A stretch of DNA of 7,916 bases from Christensenellaceae bacterium (GTDB lineage: Bacteria; Bacillota; Clostridia; Christensenellales; Aristaeellaceae), in the NCBI GenBank assembly GCA_017881705.1, contig JADGQP010000033.1, positions 1 to 7,916 of the forward strand, read 5' to 3'. The notes below the pieces were generated by a model. The model was not told the origin of the DNA and made no database searches. It saw nothing but the letters and a program-made list of their open reading frames with translations. Below, piece after piece: positions 1 to 6,885 of the stretch (position 1 is the first letter of the stretch; each line of letters starts with the position of its first letter). Position numbers and translations under genes: made by a program.

Positions 1-18
1 CATCAGGTAAAAAAAGAA

Positions 19-24
19 AAAGGA
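19..24 (+). promoter_or_regulatory. Ribosome binding site of mscL
   Basis: The sequence AAAGGA lies 8 bases before the ATG at 33 and directly abuts the alternative ATG at 24. The spacing favours the start at 33. Confidence 0.6.
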
Positions 25-32
25 TGGTTTGG

Positions 33-497
33 ATGAAAAAGTTCTTCAGCGATTTCAAGGCTTTTGTAATGCGCGGAAACGTGTTGGATCTGGCGATTGG
101 CGTAATGATCGGCGGCGCGTTTGCCAGCATCGTAAGCTCCCTTGTCAACGACATTCTTATGCCGGTGATCGGGCTGATTTCCGGCGGGTTCAACATTTCC
201 GGCGCGTTCCTGGCTTTGGACGGCAAGGTGTACGCTTCGCAGGAAGCGGCTGTGGCTGCCGGCGCCGGAACGATGAACTATGGCATGTTCCTGCAGAAAA
301 TCATCGATTTTCTGATCATGGCACTGTGCGTGTTCCTGATTGTTCGCCTGGTTGCCAAACTGATTGCCAAAAAGCCCAAGGAGCCCGCGGCGCCCGCCAA
401 AGAGCCTCGCAAATGCCCCTTCTGCCTGGAAGTTATCGACGACAAAGCAACCCGCTGCCCCCATTGCACCAGCCAGCTGGACACTCCGGCTGCCTAA
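33..497 (+). CDS. mscL: Large-conductance mechanosensitive channel MscL with C-terminal zinc ribbon
   Basis: MscL is a homo-oligomeric inner-membrane channel that opens under high membrane tension and releases solutes during hypo-osmotic shock. The 154-residue product starts with the family pattern MKKFFSDFKAF, then RGNVLDLAIGVMIGGAF (residues 14-30) in the pore-lining first helix (about 17-46). A periplasmic-type loop follows (about 50-82), then a second helix (about 83-112). After a Lys/Pro/Ala linker the C-terminus has CPFC (128-131) and CPHC (142-145), a typical zinc ribbon, also seen in MscL of other Bacillota. An in-frame ATG at 24 exists, but the purine run at 19-24 sits 8 bases before the ATG at 33, and the family N-terminus fits that start. 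The gene appears monocistronic on its 3' side because a strong terminator follows. Its promoter lies outside the window. Identity is very secure; the zinc binding is inferred from the cysteine pattern. Confidence 0.96.
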   Translation: MKKFFSDFKAFVMRGNVLDLAIGVMIGGAFASIVSSLVNDILMPVIGLISGGFNISGAFLALDGKVYASQEAAVAAGAGTMNYGMFLQKIIDFLIMALCVFLIVRLVAKLIAKKPKEPAAPAKEPRKCPFCLEVIDDKATRCPHCTSQLDTPAA

Positions 498-517
498 CAG
501 AACCGACAACCAAAAAC

Positions 518-561
518 ACGCGGCCCGTTGGCGCTTGCGCAACGGGCCGCGTTCCCTTTTT
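518..561 (+). terminator. Rho-independent terminator after mscL
   Basis: A perfect 13-base-pair stem joins ACGCGGCCCGTTG (518-530) to its exact complement at 540-552, with a 9-base loop. A T-rich tail follows, ending in five T at 557-561. It begins 20 bases after the mscL stop codon and should insulate mscL from the transporter operon downstream. Confidence 0.93.
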
Positions 562-844
562 CGCCACAGGTATTCATTACGGCCGGAGAAAGACACAGAA
601 AGGACTTTCATCATCTTTTACTGTAACGGCCCCCGCTCCCGGCGGTGAGAGAGCCCAGAACCGATTCTCTGTGATAGAAACGGCAATGCATTTTTTACCA
701 TCTGGTCGTTCATGCAGGTAAACCGCCGAGGGCATGACAACGGCGAACACGGCTGCCGACCTGCGTTTGAGCTTTATGCGGCGGGATGGTTCAACGTGAC
801 AGACGCCGTTTATGCAGGATAGCGCAGCGGGATTGCATTTTGAA
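562..844. other. Intergenic stretch with no recognisable feature
   Basis: Between the mscL terminator and the transporter promoter I see no gene, no tRNA, no riboswitch motif I recognise and no strong hairpin. Short open frames lack ribosome binding sites. It could hold an unrecognised small RNA, upstream regulator sites or remains of a lost gene, but nothing in the sequence supports one choice. Confidence 0.5.
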
Positions 845-873
845 TTGACATTTGTTTTTCACGCGATTATAAT
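845..873 (+). promoter_or_regulatory. Perfect-consensus sigma-A (sigma-70 type) promoter for the transporter operon
   Basis: TTGACA (845-850) and TATAAT (868-873) are both exact consensus hexamers separated by the optimal 17 bases. Transcription would start near 880 and give a leader of about 45 bases before oppB. A T-rich tract within the spacer and an A/T-rich start region add to the fit. This is the only obvious promoter for the oppBCDF block. Confidence 0.9.
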
Positions 874-925
874 GAAATGTACTATTTTTTGATATCCAAA
901 TTGTTTCCATAACGGGAGGCGCACG

Positions 926-1852
926 ATGAATTCGAAACTGCTCGTGTACATGTTTAAGCGTTTTGGCATGGCGTTGCTTACGATTTTTTTAGTAATCGCA
1001 ATCACTTTTCTCGTAATGCACGCCATTCCGGCAAGCCCCTTCAGCAGTGAAAAAGCGAAGAGCGACGCGGTAATTAAGGCGTTGGAGATTAAATACGGGT
1101 TTGACAAACCGCTCGGCGTCCAATTTTTAAACTATCTCTGGGGTGTCGTCCATTTTGATTTCGGCCTGTCCACGGCGTGGGTCGGCTTCACGGTCAGCCA
1201 GCTGATTATCAATGCGTTTGCCTATTCGGCGTCCATCGGTTTTTCGGCGGCGATTATCGCCATCCTTCTGGGCGTTTTATTTGGCTGCCTTTCCGCGCTC
1301 AACCGCGGGAAGTGGGTGGATAAGGTGATTCAGGTTGTGACGACGGCATTGGTATCGATGCCCTCCTTCGTTGTTGCAACGCTGCTGTTGCTGCTGTTTT
1401 CCTACAGGCTGGGTTGGCTGCCCTCGCTTGGTACCCAGCCGGGTGGCATGGTGCTGCCTGTGTTATCCCTCAGCCTGTATCCAATGGCCTATATCACCCG
1501 ACTGCAGCGCTCCAGCATGCTGGACGTGCTCGGGGCGGATTATATCCGTACGGCGCGTGCCAAGGGCGTGAAATCCAATGTAGTCATATACAAGCACGCG
1601 CTTAAAAATGCCCTTTCCCCCGTAATCACCTACGCCGGCCCGATGATGGCCTACATCCTCACCGGCAGCATGGTGGTAGAAAATATTTTTTCCGTTCCCG
1701 GACTGGGCCGTTTGTTTACCAACAGTATGCTTCGCACAGATTACATGATGATCATGGGCGTTACAATCGTATTGGCTGTGATGATCATCCTGATGAATTT
1801 TTTAAGCGACGTACTGTACAAGGTTATGGATCCCCGAATTGATCTGGCTTGA
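926..1852 (+). CDS. oppB: Oligopeptide/dipeptide ABC transporter permease, OppB/DppB type
   Basis: This is the first of two integral membrane subunits that form the translocation channel of a peptide-class ABC importer. The 308-residue length is normal for the family. An N-terminal membrane segment lies at about 12-31. A loop containing KYGFDKPLGVQFLNYL (56-71) and the DFGLS pattern (78-82) follows, then about five more membrane segments. The cytoplasmic coupling loop (EAA motif) that docks on the ATPases is DYIRTARAKG at 205-214. The C-terminal block has the family patterns VENIFSVPGLGRLF and a final MDPRI. The ATG at 926 is supported by GGGAGG (914-919) six bases upstream. It is the first gene after the consensus promoter and lies 16 bases before oppC. 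The family is certain; the choice of opp over dpp naming is provisional because the substrate is unknown. Confidence 0.93.
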   Translation: MNSKLLVYMFKRFGMALLTIFLVIAITFLVMHAIPASPFSSEKAKSDAVIKALEIKYGFDKPLGVQFLNYLWGVVHFDFGLSTAWVGFTVSQLIINAFAYSASIGFSAAIIAILLGVLFGCLSALNRGKWVDKVIQVVTTALVSMPSFVVATLLLLLFSYRLGWLPSLGTQPGGMVLPVLSLSLYPMAYITRLQRSSMLDVLGADYIRTARAKGVKSNVVIYKHALKNALSPVITYAGPMMAYILTGSMVVENIFSVPGLGRLFTNSMLRTDYMMIMGVTIVLAVMIILMNFLSDVLYKVMDPRIDLA

Positions 1853-1854
1853 CA

Positions 1855-1860
1855 GAGGAG
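1855..1860 (+). promoter_or_regulatory. Ribosome binding site that fixes the oppC start
   Basis: GAGGAG lies 8 bases before the ATG at 1869 and only 2 bases before the in-frame ATG at 1863. It lies downstream of the in-frame TTG at 1839. The spacing therefore favours initiation at 1869. Confidence 0.7.
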
Positions 1861-1868
1861 AGATGAGA

Positions 1869-2915
1869 ATGCAAACCCCAAAGGCTCCCTTTAAGAATCC
1901 GCTGAGTCTGCAGATTGATCCGGACCTTTTCAAACCTGCGACTGAAGAAGAAAAAGCACAGCAGATACAGACCCGCGAATCCGTTTCCTTTATGAAAGAC
2001 GCGCTGCGGCGGCTGGGCCGCAATCGAATGGCGATGATCTGCATCGTGATTATTCTGCTGATTGCGTTAATCGCGTTTATTGCGCCCGCAGTCTACCCAT
2101 ATACGTATACCAGCCAGGACGTAACGGCCAAATACCTGCAACCGTTTCAATATTCCGCCAAGGAACAGGCTAAAATCGCTAAGGGTATCTCCGTGTTTCC
2201 CCATGTGATGGGCACCGACGCTCTTGGCAGGGACTACGCCATACGCGTAATCTACGGTACCCGCATTTCCCTGCTGGTAGGCATTTTCAGCGCGTTAATC
2301 GTGGTGGTGGTGGGCATCATATACGGCTCCATCTCCGGCTATTTTGGGGGAAAAGTGGATAATATTATGATGCGAATCGTGGATATTATCTATGCGCTAC
2401 CGGATGTGCTGCTGGTGATTTTGTTGTCCGTTGCCATCAGGGATATTGTGAGCACATCCAAAAACGAGCTCATAACGAAACTGGGGGCCGGCATGGTAAG
2501 CATCTTTATCGTATTCGGCTTACTGTACTGGGTGGGCATGGCGCGTCAGGTACGCTGCCAGATACTCTCCATCAAGGAACAGGAATATGTGCTGGCTTCC
2601 CGTTCCATCGGCGCTTCCCCGGCGCGCATCATCCGAAAGCATATGATTCCCAACTGCGTTTCCGTTATCATCATCGTGGCTGCAATGCAGATTCCCAGCG
2701 CCATTTTTACAGAAAGTTTTCTTTCCTTCCTGGGCATGGGCGTATCGATACCCATGCCTTCGCTGGGTTCGCTGGCTTCAGATGCCCGTGCAGGTCTTAA
2801 CAGCTATCCCTTCCTGCTCATCTATCCAGCCACGTCCATTTTTCTGATTGTGCTGTCGTTCAACCTTCTTGGCAACGGCTTGCGCGATGCCTTCGACCCC
2901 AAGCTTCGTTCTTAA
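1869..2915 (+). CDS. oppC: Oligopeptide/dipeptide ABC transporter permease, OppC/DppC type
   Basis: This is the second channel-forming subunit, the partner of OppB. The product is 348 residues when started at 1869. A soluble N-terminal region of about 50 residues precedes the first membrane segment (about 55-75). Such an N-terminal extension is usual for OppC. An extracellular loop follows, then the hallmark HVMGTDALGRDYAIRVIYGTR (112-132) and several hydrophobic segments. The coupling loop EYVLASRSIGASPAR starts at residue 239. The end matches the family pattern LLGNGLRDAFDPK. An in-frame TTG at 1839 and an ATG at 1863 would lengthen the protein but are badly placed relative to the ribosome binding site. 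Translation is probably coupled to oppD, whose Shine-Dalgarno sequence overlaps the oppC stop codon. Confidence 0.93.
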   Translation: MQTPKAPFKNPLSLQIDPDLFKPATEEEKAQQIQTRESVSFMKDALRRLGRNRMAMICIVIILLIALIAFIAPAVYPYTYTSQDVTAKYLQPFQYSAKEQAKIAKGISVFPHVMGTDALGRDYAIRVIYGTRISLLVGIFSALIVVVVGIIYGSISGYFGGKVDNIMMRIVDIIYALPDVLLVILLSVAIRDIVSTSKNELITKLGAGMVSIFIVFGLLYWVGMARQVRCQILSIKEQEYVLASRSIGASPARIIRKHMIPNCVSVIIIVAAMQIPSAIFTESFLSFLGMGVSIPMPSLGSLASDARAGLNSYPFLLIYPATSIFLIVLSFNLLGNGLRDAFDPKLRS

Positions 2916-2920
2916 GGAGG
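2914..2920 (+). promoter_or_regulatory. Ribosome binding site of oppD overlapping the oppC stop codon
   Basis: AAGGAGG, a near-complete anti-16S match, shares two bases with the oppC TAA stop (2913-2915) and lies 7 bases before the oppD ATG. A ribosome terminating on oppC would be positioned to reinitiate on oppD. Confidence 0.85.
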
Positions 2921-2927
2921 CCCCGAC

Positions 2928-3980
2928 ATGCAGCATTTGCTTGAAGTGAAAGACCTTCACACTTCCTTTTTCACTCCCAACGGTGAAGTAAAGGCGGTCG
3001 GAGGTGTCAGTTTTAACCTGGACAAAGGCAAGGTACTTGGCATTGTGGGCGAAAGCGGAAGCGGAAAAAGCGTTACCGCTTACTCCATTTTACAGATTCT
3101 CACCCCCCCCGGCCGTATCGTAAGCGGCAGCGTAAAGCTCAGCGGGCGGGAACTGATCGGGCTTTCTGAAGATGAAATGCGCAAGGTTCGCGGCAACAAG
3201 ATCAGTATTATTTTTCAGGATCCCATGACGAGCCTGAACCCCGTTTTCACCATCGGAAATCAACTGATAGAGGCCATTGTGCTGCATACGGATCGCAACC
3301 ATCAGCAGGCGAAGGCACGCGCTATCGAAATGCTCCAGCTCGTGGGCATCAACGAACCGGAAAAGCGAATCCATCAGTATGCCTACGAGCTCAGCGGTGG
3401 TATGCGCCAGCGTGTGATGATCGCGATGGCGCTGGTATGCGAGCCAGACATCCTGATTGCGGACGAGCCCACCACTGCGCTGGATGTTACCATTCAGGCG
3501 CAGATTCTGGAACTGATGATGAAACTGCAAAAGACCTTGGGCATGGCGATTATTATGATCACGCACGACCTGGGTGTGATTGCCAACATGTGCGACGAGG
3601 CGATCGTGATGTATGCCGGCCGCGTGTGTGAGCGCGGCACCGCGCCGGAAATTTTCTATAACCCACGCCATGAATACACACGCGGGCTGCTGCGTTCCAT
3701 TCCCAGCATCGACAGCGACAATAAAGACCGGCTGATCCCCATCGCGGGCACGCCGGTTGATCTGCTGAACCTTCCTGCCGGCTGCCCATTCGCACCCCGC
3801 TGTGAACGTGCAATGAAGGTATGCCTCAGTGAGTTCCCCTCCGAATACTGGGTCGCGAAGGATCACATTGCCAGCTGCTGGGTGAACGTGCTGGAAAATG
3901 TGGGCACGCCGTTGGTTGCGGTAAACGGGCAGGATGCGGCGCAGAGCTCGGCCACCGAAGCAGAGGAGACAAAACAATGA
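2928..3980 (+). CDS. oppD: Oligopeptide/dipeptide ABC transporter ATP-binding protein, OppD/DppD type
   Basis: One of two cytoplasmic ATPases that power the importer, 350 residues and apparently intact. All catalytic motifs are visible: Walker A GESGSGKS (41-48), Q-loop glutamine 97 in IIFQDP, signature LSGGM (155-159), Walker B with catalytic Glu in ILIADE (175-180), D-loop ALD (184-186) and switch His 213 in ITHD. The tail is the oligopeptide-transporter C-terminal domain with four cysteines (286, 292, 299, 317) in the pattern GCPFAPRC...C...C. Related DppD-type proteins use these to bind a 4Fe-4S cluster, which I infer here. About 30 residues follow the last cysteine as a low-complexity extension. 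The gene ends in an ATGA overlap with oppF, so the two ATPases are probably made in equal amounts. Confidence 0.95.
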   Translation: MQHLLEVKDLHTSFFTPNGEVKAVGGVSFNLDKGKVLGIVGESGSGKSVTAYSILQILTPPGRIVSGSVKLSGRELIGLSEDEMRKVRGNKISIIFQDPMTSLNPVFTIGNQLIEAIVLHTDRNHQQAKARAIEMLQLVGINEPEKRIHQYAYELSGGMRQRVMIAMALVCEPDILIADEPTTALDVTIQAQILELMMKLQKTLGMAIIMITHDLGVIANMCDEAIVMYAGRVCERGTAPEIFYNPRHEYTRGLLRSIPSIDSDNKDRLIPIAGTPVDLLNLPAGCPFAPRCERAMKVCLSEFPSEYWVAKDHIASCWVNVLENVGTPLVAVNGQDAAQSSATEAEETKQ

Positions 3981-4966
3981 GCGAGCAGAGAGCTTTCCAG
4001 CCCGACCCGCAGTATTTGGTACAGGTTCGCGGGCTGAAGGAGTATTTTCCCATTAGTACCGGTTTTGCGCAGGTAACGATGCTCAAAGCCGTGGACGATG
4101 TGAGCTTCGATATTAAGAAGGGTGAAACCCTGGGTTTGGTAGGCGAAAGTGGCTGCGGCAAAACCACCGTGGGACGTACGATGCTGCACCTGTATAAACC
4201 CACCGCAGGCGAAATCTGGTTCGGGGGCAAAAAAGTAGAAAAAGGCCCCGTGATGAACGAATTTCGTAAAAAAGCGCAGCTGGTTTTTCAGGATCCGTAT
4301 TCGTCGCTCAACCCCCGCATGACGGTGGGCGACATCGTAGCCGAGCCCATCGACGTGCATAAGCTGTGCGCCAACAAAAAGGAACGCAGCGAACGTATTC
4401 AGGAACTGCTTTCCATGGTGGGCCTTTCCAGCGAGCAGGCTACGCGCTATGCTCACGAGTTCAGCGGCGGTCAGCGCCAGCGTATCGGCATCGCGCGCGC
4501 TTTGGCCAGCAAACCTGAGTTTATCGTCTGCGACGAGCCCGTGTCCGCGCTGGATGTGAGCATTCAGGCGCAGGTGCTGAACATGCTGGAGGATTTGCAG
4601 CATAAGCTGGGCCTTTCGTATCTGTTTATCGCCCACGACTTAAGCGTGGTTAAACATATTTCTGATCGTATTGCGGTAATGTATCTGGGTCATATGGTAG
4701 AGCTGGCCTCCTCCCTTGAACTGCACCACCACCCCCTGCACCCCTACACCATTTCGCTGCTCAGCGCGATACCCGTGCCGGATCCCGACAAAGCAAAAAA
4801 GCAGAAGCGAATTGTGCTGAACGGCGACATCCCCAGCCCCCTGCACGCGCCCAGCGGTTGTTCGTTCCATACCCGCTGCAGCCGTTGTACCGAGATCTGC
4901 AAACAGGTGACGCCTGAGTTCAAGGAGGTGGCGCCGCAGCACTTTGCAGCTTGCCATCACATATAA
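3977..4966 (+). CDS. oppF: Oligopeptide/dipeptide ABC transporter ATP-binding protein, OppF/DppF type
   Basis: The second ATPase of the importer, 329 residues, expected to form a heterodimer with OppD beneath the permeases. Intact motifs are Walker A GESGCGKT (56-63), Q-loop glutamine 105 in LVFQDP, signature FSGGQ (162-166), Walker B FIVCDE (182-187), D-loop ALD (191-193) and switch His 220 in IAHD. The region LKAVDDVSFDIKKGETLGLVGESGCGKTT is classic OppF. The C-terminal domain has five cysteines (295, 301, 304, 308, 326) in a GCSFHTRC...C...C...C arrangement, one more than in OppD. AGAGGAG (3962-3968) lies 8 bases before the ATG, which overlaps the oppD stop as ATGA. It is the last gene of the membrane-complex block; I see no terminator between it and the binding-protein gene. 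Confidence 0.95.
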   Translation: MSEQRAFQPDPQYLVQVRGLKEYFPISTGFAQVTMLKAVDDVSFDIKKGETLGLVGESGCGKTTVGRTMLHLYKPTAGEIWFGGKKVEKGPVMNEFRKKAQLVFQDPYSSLNPRMTVGDIVAEPIDVHKLCANKKERSERIQELLSMVGLSSEQATRYAHEFSGGQRQRIGIARALASKPEFIVCDEPVSALDVSIQAQVLNMLEDLQHKLGLSYLFIAHDLSVVKHISDRIAVMYLGHMVELASSLELHHHPLHPYTISLLSAIPVPDPDKAKKQKRIVLNGDIPSPLHAPSGCSFHTRCSRCTEICKQVTPEFKEVAPQHFAACHHI

Positions 4967-4989
4967 CCAACGAAAGATCAAGCACGTTA

Positions 4990-5018
4990 TTGACGTTCAC
5001 AAATTCCCGTGTTACGAT
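4990..5018 (+). promoter_or_regulatory. Probable internal promoter for the binding-protein gene
   Basis: TTGACG (4990-4995, five of six consensus) and TACGAT (5013-5018, four of six) are separated by 17 bases in the 94-base gap after oppF. A start near 5025 would give a leader of about 36 bases. It would allow oppA to be expressed above the level of the operon. The -10 match is moderate, and the palindrome over it suggests regulation. Confidence 0.55.
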
Positions 5019-5029
5019 ATCGTTACACG
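5008..5029. promoter_or_regulatory. Imperfect 22-base palindrome, candidate operator of oppA
   Basis: The left half CGTGTTACGAT (5008-5018) is mirrored by ATCGTTACACG (5019-5029). Ten of eleven positions pair and the only mismatch is T5013 against T5024. There is no loop, so a DNA site for a dimeric regulator fits better than an RNA hairpin. It covers the predicted -10 and start point, a position where a bound protein would block initiation. The regulator is not identifiable from this window. Confidence 0.55.
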
Positions 5030-5047
5030 TGGAGTGTAAAAATTAAT

Positions 5048-5054
5048 GAGGAGG
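5048..5054 (+). promoter_or_regulatory. Strong ribosome binding site that fixes the oppA start
   Basis: GAGGAGG lies six bases before the ATG at 5061. The in-frame ATG at 5046 overlaps this element and cannot use it, so 5061 is the start. That start also places the signal peptide at the very N-terminus. Confidence 0.85.
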
Positions 5055-5060
5055 AAAATC

Positions 5061-6830
5061 ATGAAAAAGATTATCGCAATGATGCTGGCGCTGATGATGG
5101 TGCTTGGCATGGCGTCTTTCGCAAACGCGGAAGCCAGCCAGGTGGCAAACACCATGTTTGGTGGCGGCACCCCCTTGACCATGGACCCCGCTCTTAACAG
5201 CGCGTCCGTGAGCGGCAACTACATCCGCAACTCGTTCGTCGGCCTCATGGGCCATTCCTACGATGCCAGCGGCAAAGTTGTTCTTTCTCCCGAACTTGCG
5301 GAGAAGGTAGATGTATCCGCCGACGGCCTGACCTACACCTTCACCCTCCGTAAGGGCCTGAAGTGGAGCGACGGCTCCGACTTCAAAGCCAGCGAAGTCG
5401 CCAGCAGCTGGAACCGTGCCGCGAGCCCTGACCTGGGCGCGGACTATGGCTTCCTGTTTGACTACCTTGCCAAGAACGAAGACGGCACGCTCAACGTGGT
5501 AACGGACGATACCGCCGGCACCGTTGTTGTGAAGCTCGCCAACCCCTGCGCGTACTTCCTTAATCTGTGCGCCTTCACCACTTTCTACCCTGTCAAAGTG
5601 GAACTGACGGACGCTCAGGGCGTGTGGGCAACCAACCCCGCCACCTACATCGGCACCGGTCCCTTCGTGATGACGAAGTACGCCGTGGACGATGTGATCT
5701 CCTTTGCGAGAAACCCCTATTTCTGGGATGCTGCCAACGTGAAACTTGACGGCATGAATTGCTACCTGTCCGAGGACAACGTAGCCATCCTGACCGCATA
5801 CGAGAACAACACCGTGCAGTACATCCAGTCCATCGATCCCACCGAGTACGCGCGCCTGCAGACCGCCTACCCCGGCGAGCTCGTGTTCGCGGACAATCTG
5901 GGCACCTGGTATCTGCTCTTCAACGTTTACAAAGACCTCTCGCCGACCGGCAAGCAGCTGACCGAGCAGGAGCAGGCCAAAGCCCGTTTCGCGCTGGGCC
6001 AGATGGTCAACCGTTCTGACCTTGTTACTTATGTAACCCAGGGAGGTCAGCTTCCCGCGACCGGTTTCTATCCGCAGGGCCTGTCCGATGCCAGCAATGC
6101 CAACGTCCGTGACGCTGCGGGCTATGGCTCCTGGTACACCGAGACTGCTGCCGTTTCCGATGTGAACGCAAACTACACCAAGGATCAGGTAACCGCCGCG
6201 CAGACCCTTATCGATCTGGGCTATGCGTACACCGGCACCCTTGCCGGCGGCGACCTGACCTTCACCGACTTCCCGGGCATCGACTTCGCGTTCAACAATG
6301 CCGGCTCCAACGCGCTGGTAATCCAGTACGTGCAGGAGACCTGGAACAAGTTTGGCCTTACCAGCACCATCAACACCGAAGCGTGGGCTACCCTGCAGCA
6401 GAAGCTGAAGGCCGGCGACGCCGAGGCTGCCCGTATGGGTTGGATCGCCGACTTCAACGACGTTGTGAACTTCCTGGAGATCTTCATCAGCAACAGCGGC
6501 AACAACTACCCGCGCCTGGGCCGCGACATCGGCGATTACACCAAAGCTACCGCTGTGACCAAGGATGCCGGTTTGGGCGCTTACTGGGGTCTCGAGGGCA
6601 ACCAGACCTGGGCGGACGCTTATGATAAGGTCGTAACCGCTATCAAGGCCGAAACCGACATGACCAAACGCTCCGAAATGTCCGCACAGCTGGAGAAGGT
6701 ACTCATGGCCACTGGCGCTGTAGCTCCGATGTATTATTACACGCAGCCGCAGATGACCAAGCCGAATGTGAAGAACCTCATTTGCCTCAACACCGGCGAC
6801 GTGATCTGGACCTACGCGAGCCTCGAGTAG
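5061..6830 (+). CDS. oppA: Peptide ABC transporter substrate-binding protein, family 5 (OppA type)
   Basis: The exported receptor that binds the substrate and delivers it to the OppBC channel; 589 residues, slightly long but within the OppA range. A signal peptide MKKIIAMMLALMMVLG is followed by ASFANA and Glu24, giving a likely signal peptidase I cut after Ala23. There is no cysteine near the site, so no lipobox, unlike most Gram-positive binding proteins. The family-5 signature is at about residues 92-117 (YTFTLRKGLKWSDGSDFKAS followed by EVASSW). Further family features are LMVN-like QMVNRSDL, GWIADFNDVVNFLEIF in the C-terminal lobe, and APMYYYTQPQM near the end. The codon style is noticeably richer in C-ending codons than the permease genes, consistent with high expression. 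It has its own promoter and possible operator, and ends before a hairpin terminator. The family is certain; the ligand is unknown. Confidence 0.93.
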   Translation: MKKIIAMMLALMMVLGMASFANAEASQVANTMFGGGTPLTMDPALNSASVSGNYIRNSFVGLMGHSYDASGKVVLSPELAEKVDVSADGLTYTFTLRKGLKWSDGSDFKASEVASSWNRAASPDLGADYGFLFDYLAKNEDGTLNVVTDDTAGTVVVKLANPCAYFLNLCAFTTFYPVKVELTDAQGVWATNPATYIGTGPFVMTKYAVDDVISFARNPYFWDAANVKLDGMNCYLSEDNVAILTAYENNTVQYIQSIDPTEYARLQTAYPGELVFADNLGTWYLLFNVYKDLSPTGKQLTEQEQAKARFALGQMVNRSDLVTYVTQGGQLPATGFYPQGLSDASNANVRDAAGYGSWYTETAAVSDVNANYTKDQVTAAQTLIDLGYAYTGTLAGGDLTFTDFPGIDFAFNNAGSNALVIQYVQETWNKFGLTSTINTEAWATLQQKLKAGDAEAARMGWIADFNDVVNFLEIFISNSGNNYPRLGRDIGDYTKATAVTKDAGLGAYWGLEGNQTWADAYDKVVTAIKAETDMTKRSEMSAQLEKVLMATGAVAPMYYYTQPQMTKPNVKNLICLNTGDVIWTYASLE

Positions 6831-6847
6831 AACATTCCTGAATCAAC

Positions 6848-6877
6848 AAGAGGCCGACCTTTCAGGGTCGGCCTCTT
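6848..6877 (+). terminator. Terminator-like hairpin after oppA
   Basis: A perfect 12-base-pair stem joins AAGAGGCCGACC (6848-6859) to GGTCGGCCTCTT (6866-6877) around a 6-base loop, 17 bases after the oppA stop. The stem is strong but the downstream T tract is poor (CGACTGTT). It may stop transcription less efficiently than the mscL terminator, or mainly protect the mRNA 3' end. The 5' arm begins with A residues, so it also resembles a bidirectional terminator. Confidence 0.75.
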
Positions 6878-6885
6878 CGACTGTT

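Noticed and set aside
24..32. Upstream ATG at 24 as the start of mscL
   Set aside because: The purine-rich binding site abuts this codon, whereas it is correctly spaced from the ATG at 33, which also gives the normal family N-terminus.
3..614. A 203-codon open frame on the minus strand
   Set aside because: It lies antisense to the whole of mscL and its terminator, its protein has low-complexity His/Gln/Arg-rich composition typical of a shadow frame, and it crosses the strong terminator hairpin.
29..721. A 230-codon plus-strand frame overlapping mscL
   Set aside because: It is in a different frame from the clearly conserved mscL, is rich in Arg/Gly/Cys without family patterns, and would run through the mscL terminator.
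734..799. A 21-residue open frame in the intergenic region before the transporter promoter
   Set aside because: The purine run GAGGG is only one base from the ATG, too close to serve as a ribosome binding site, and no promoter is visible for it.
687..841. TGCATTTT occurring at 687-694 and 834-841
   Set aside because: An eight-base direct repeat of this composition is expected by chance and the flanking bases do not match.
3090..3977. A 295-codon minus-strand frame opposite oppD
   Set aside because: It is antisense to an intact, strongly conserved ATPase gene, has no ribosome binding site of note, and its composition is that of a reverse-strand shadow.
3863..4636. A 257-codon minus-strand frame opposite oppF
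   Set aside because: Same reasoning as the oppD shadow: it overlaps an intact conserved gene and shows no recognisable domain.
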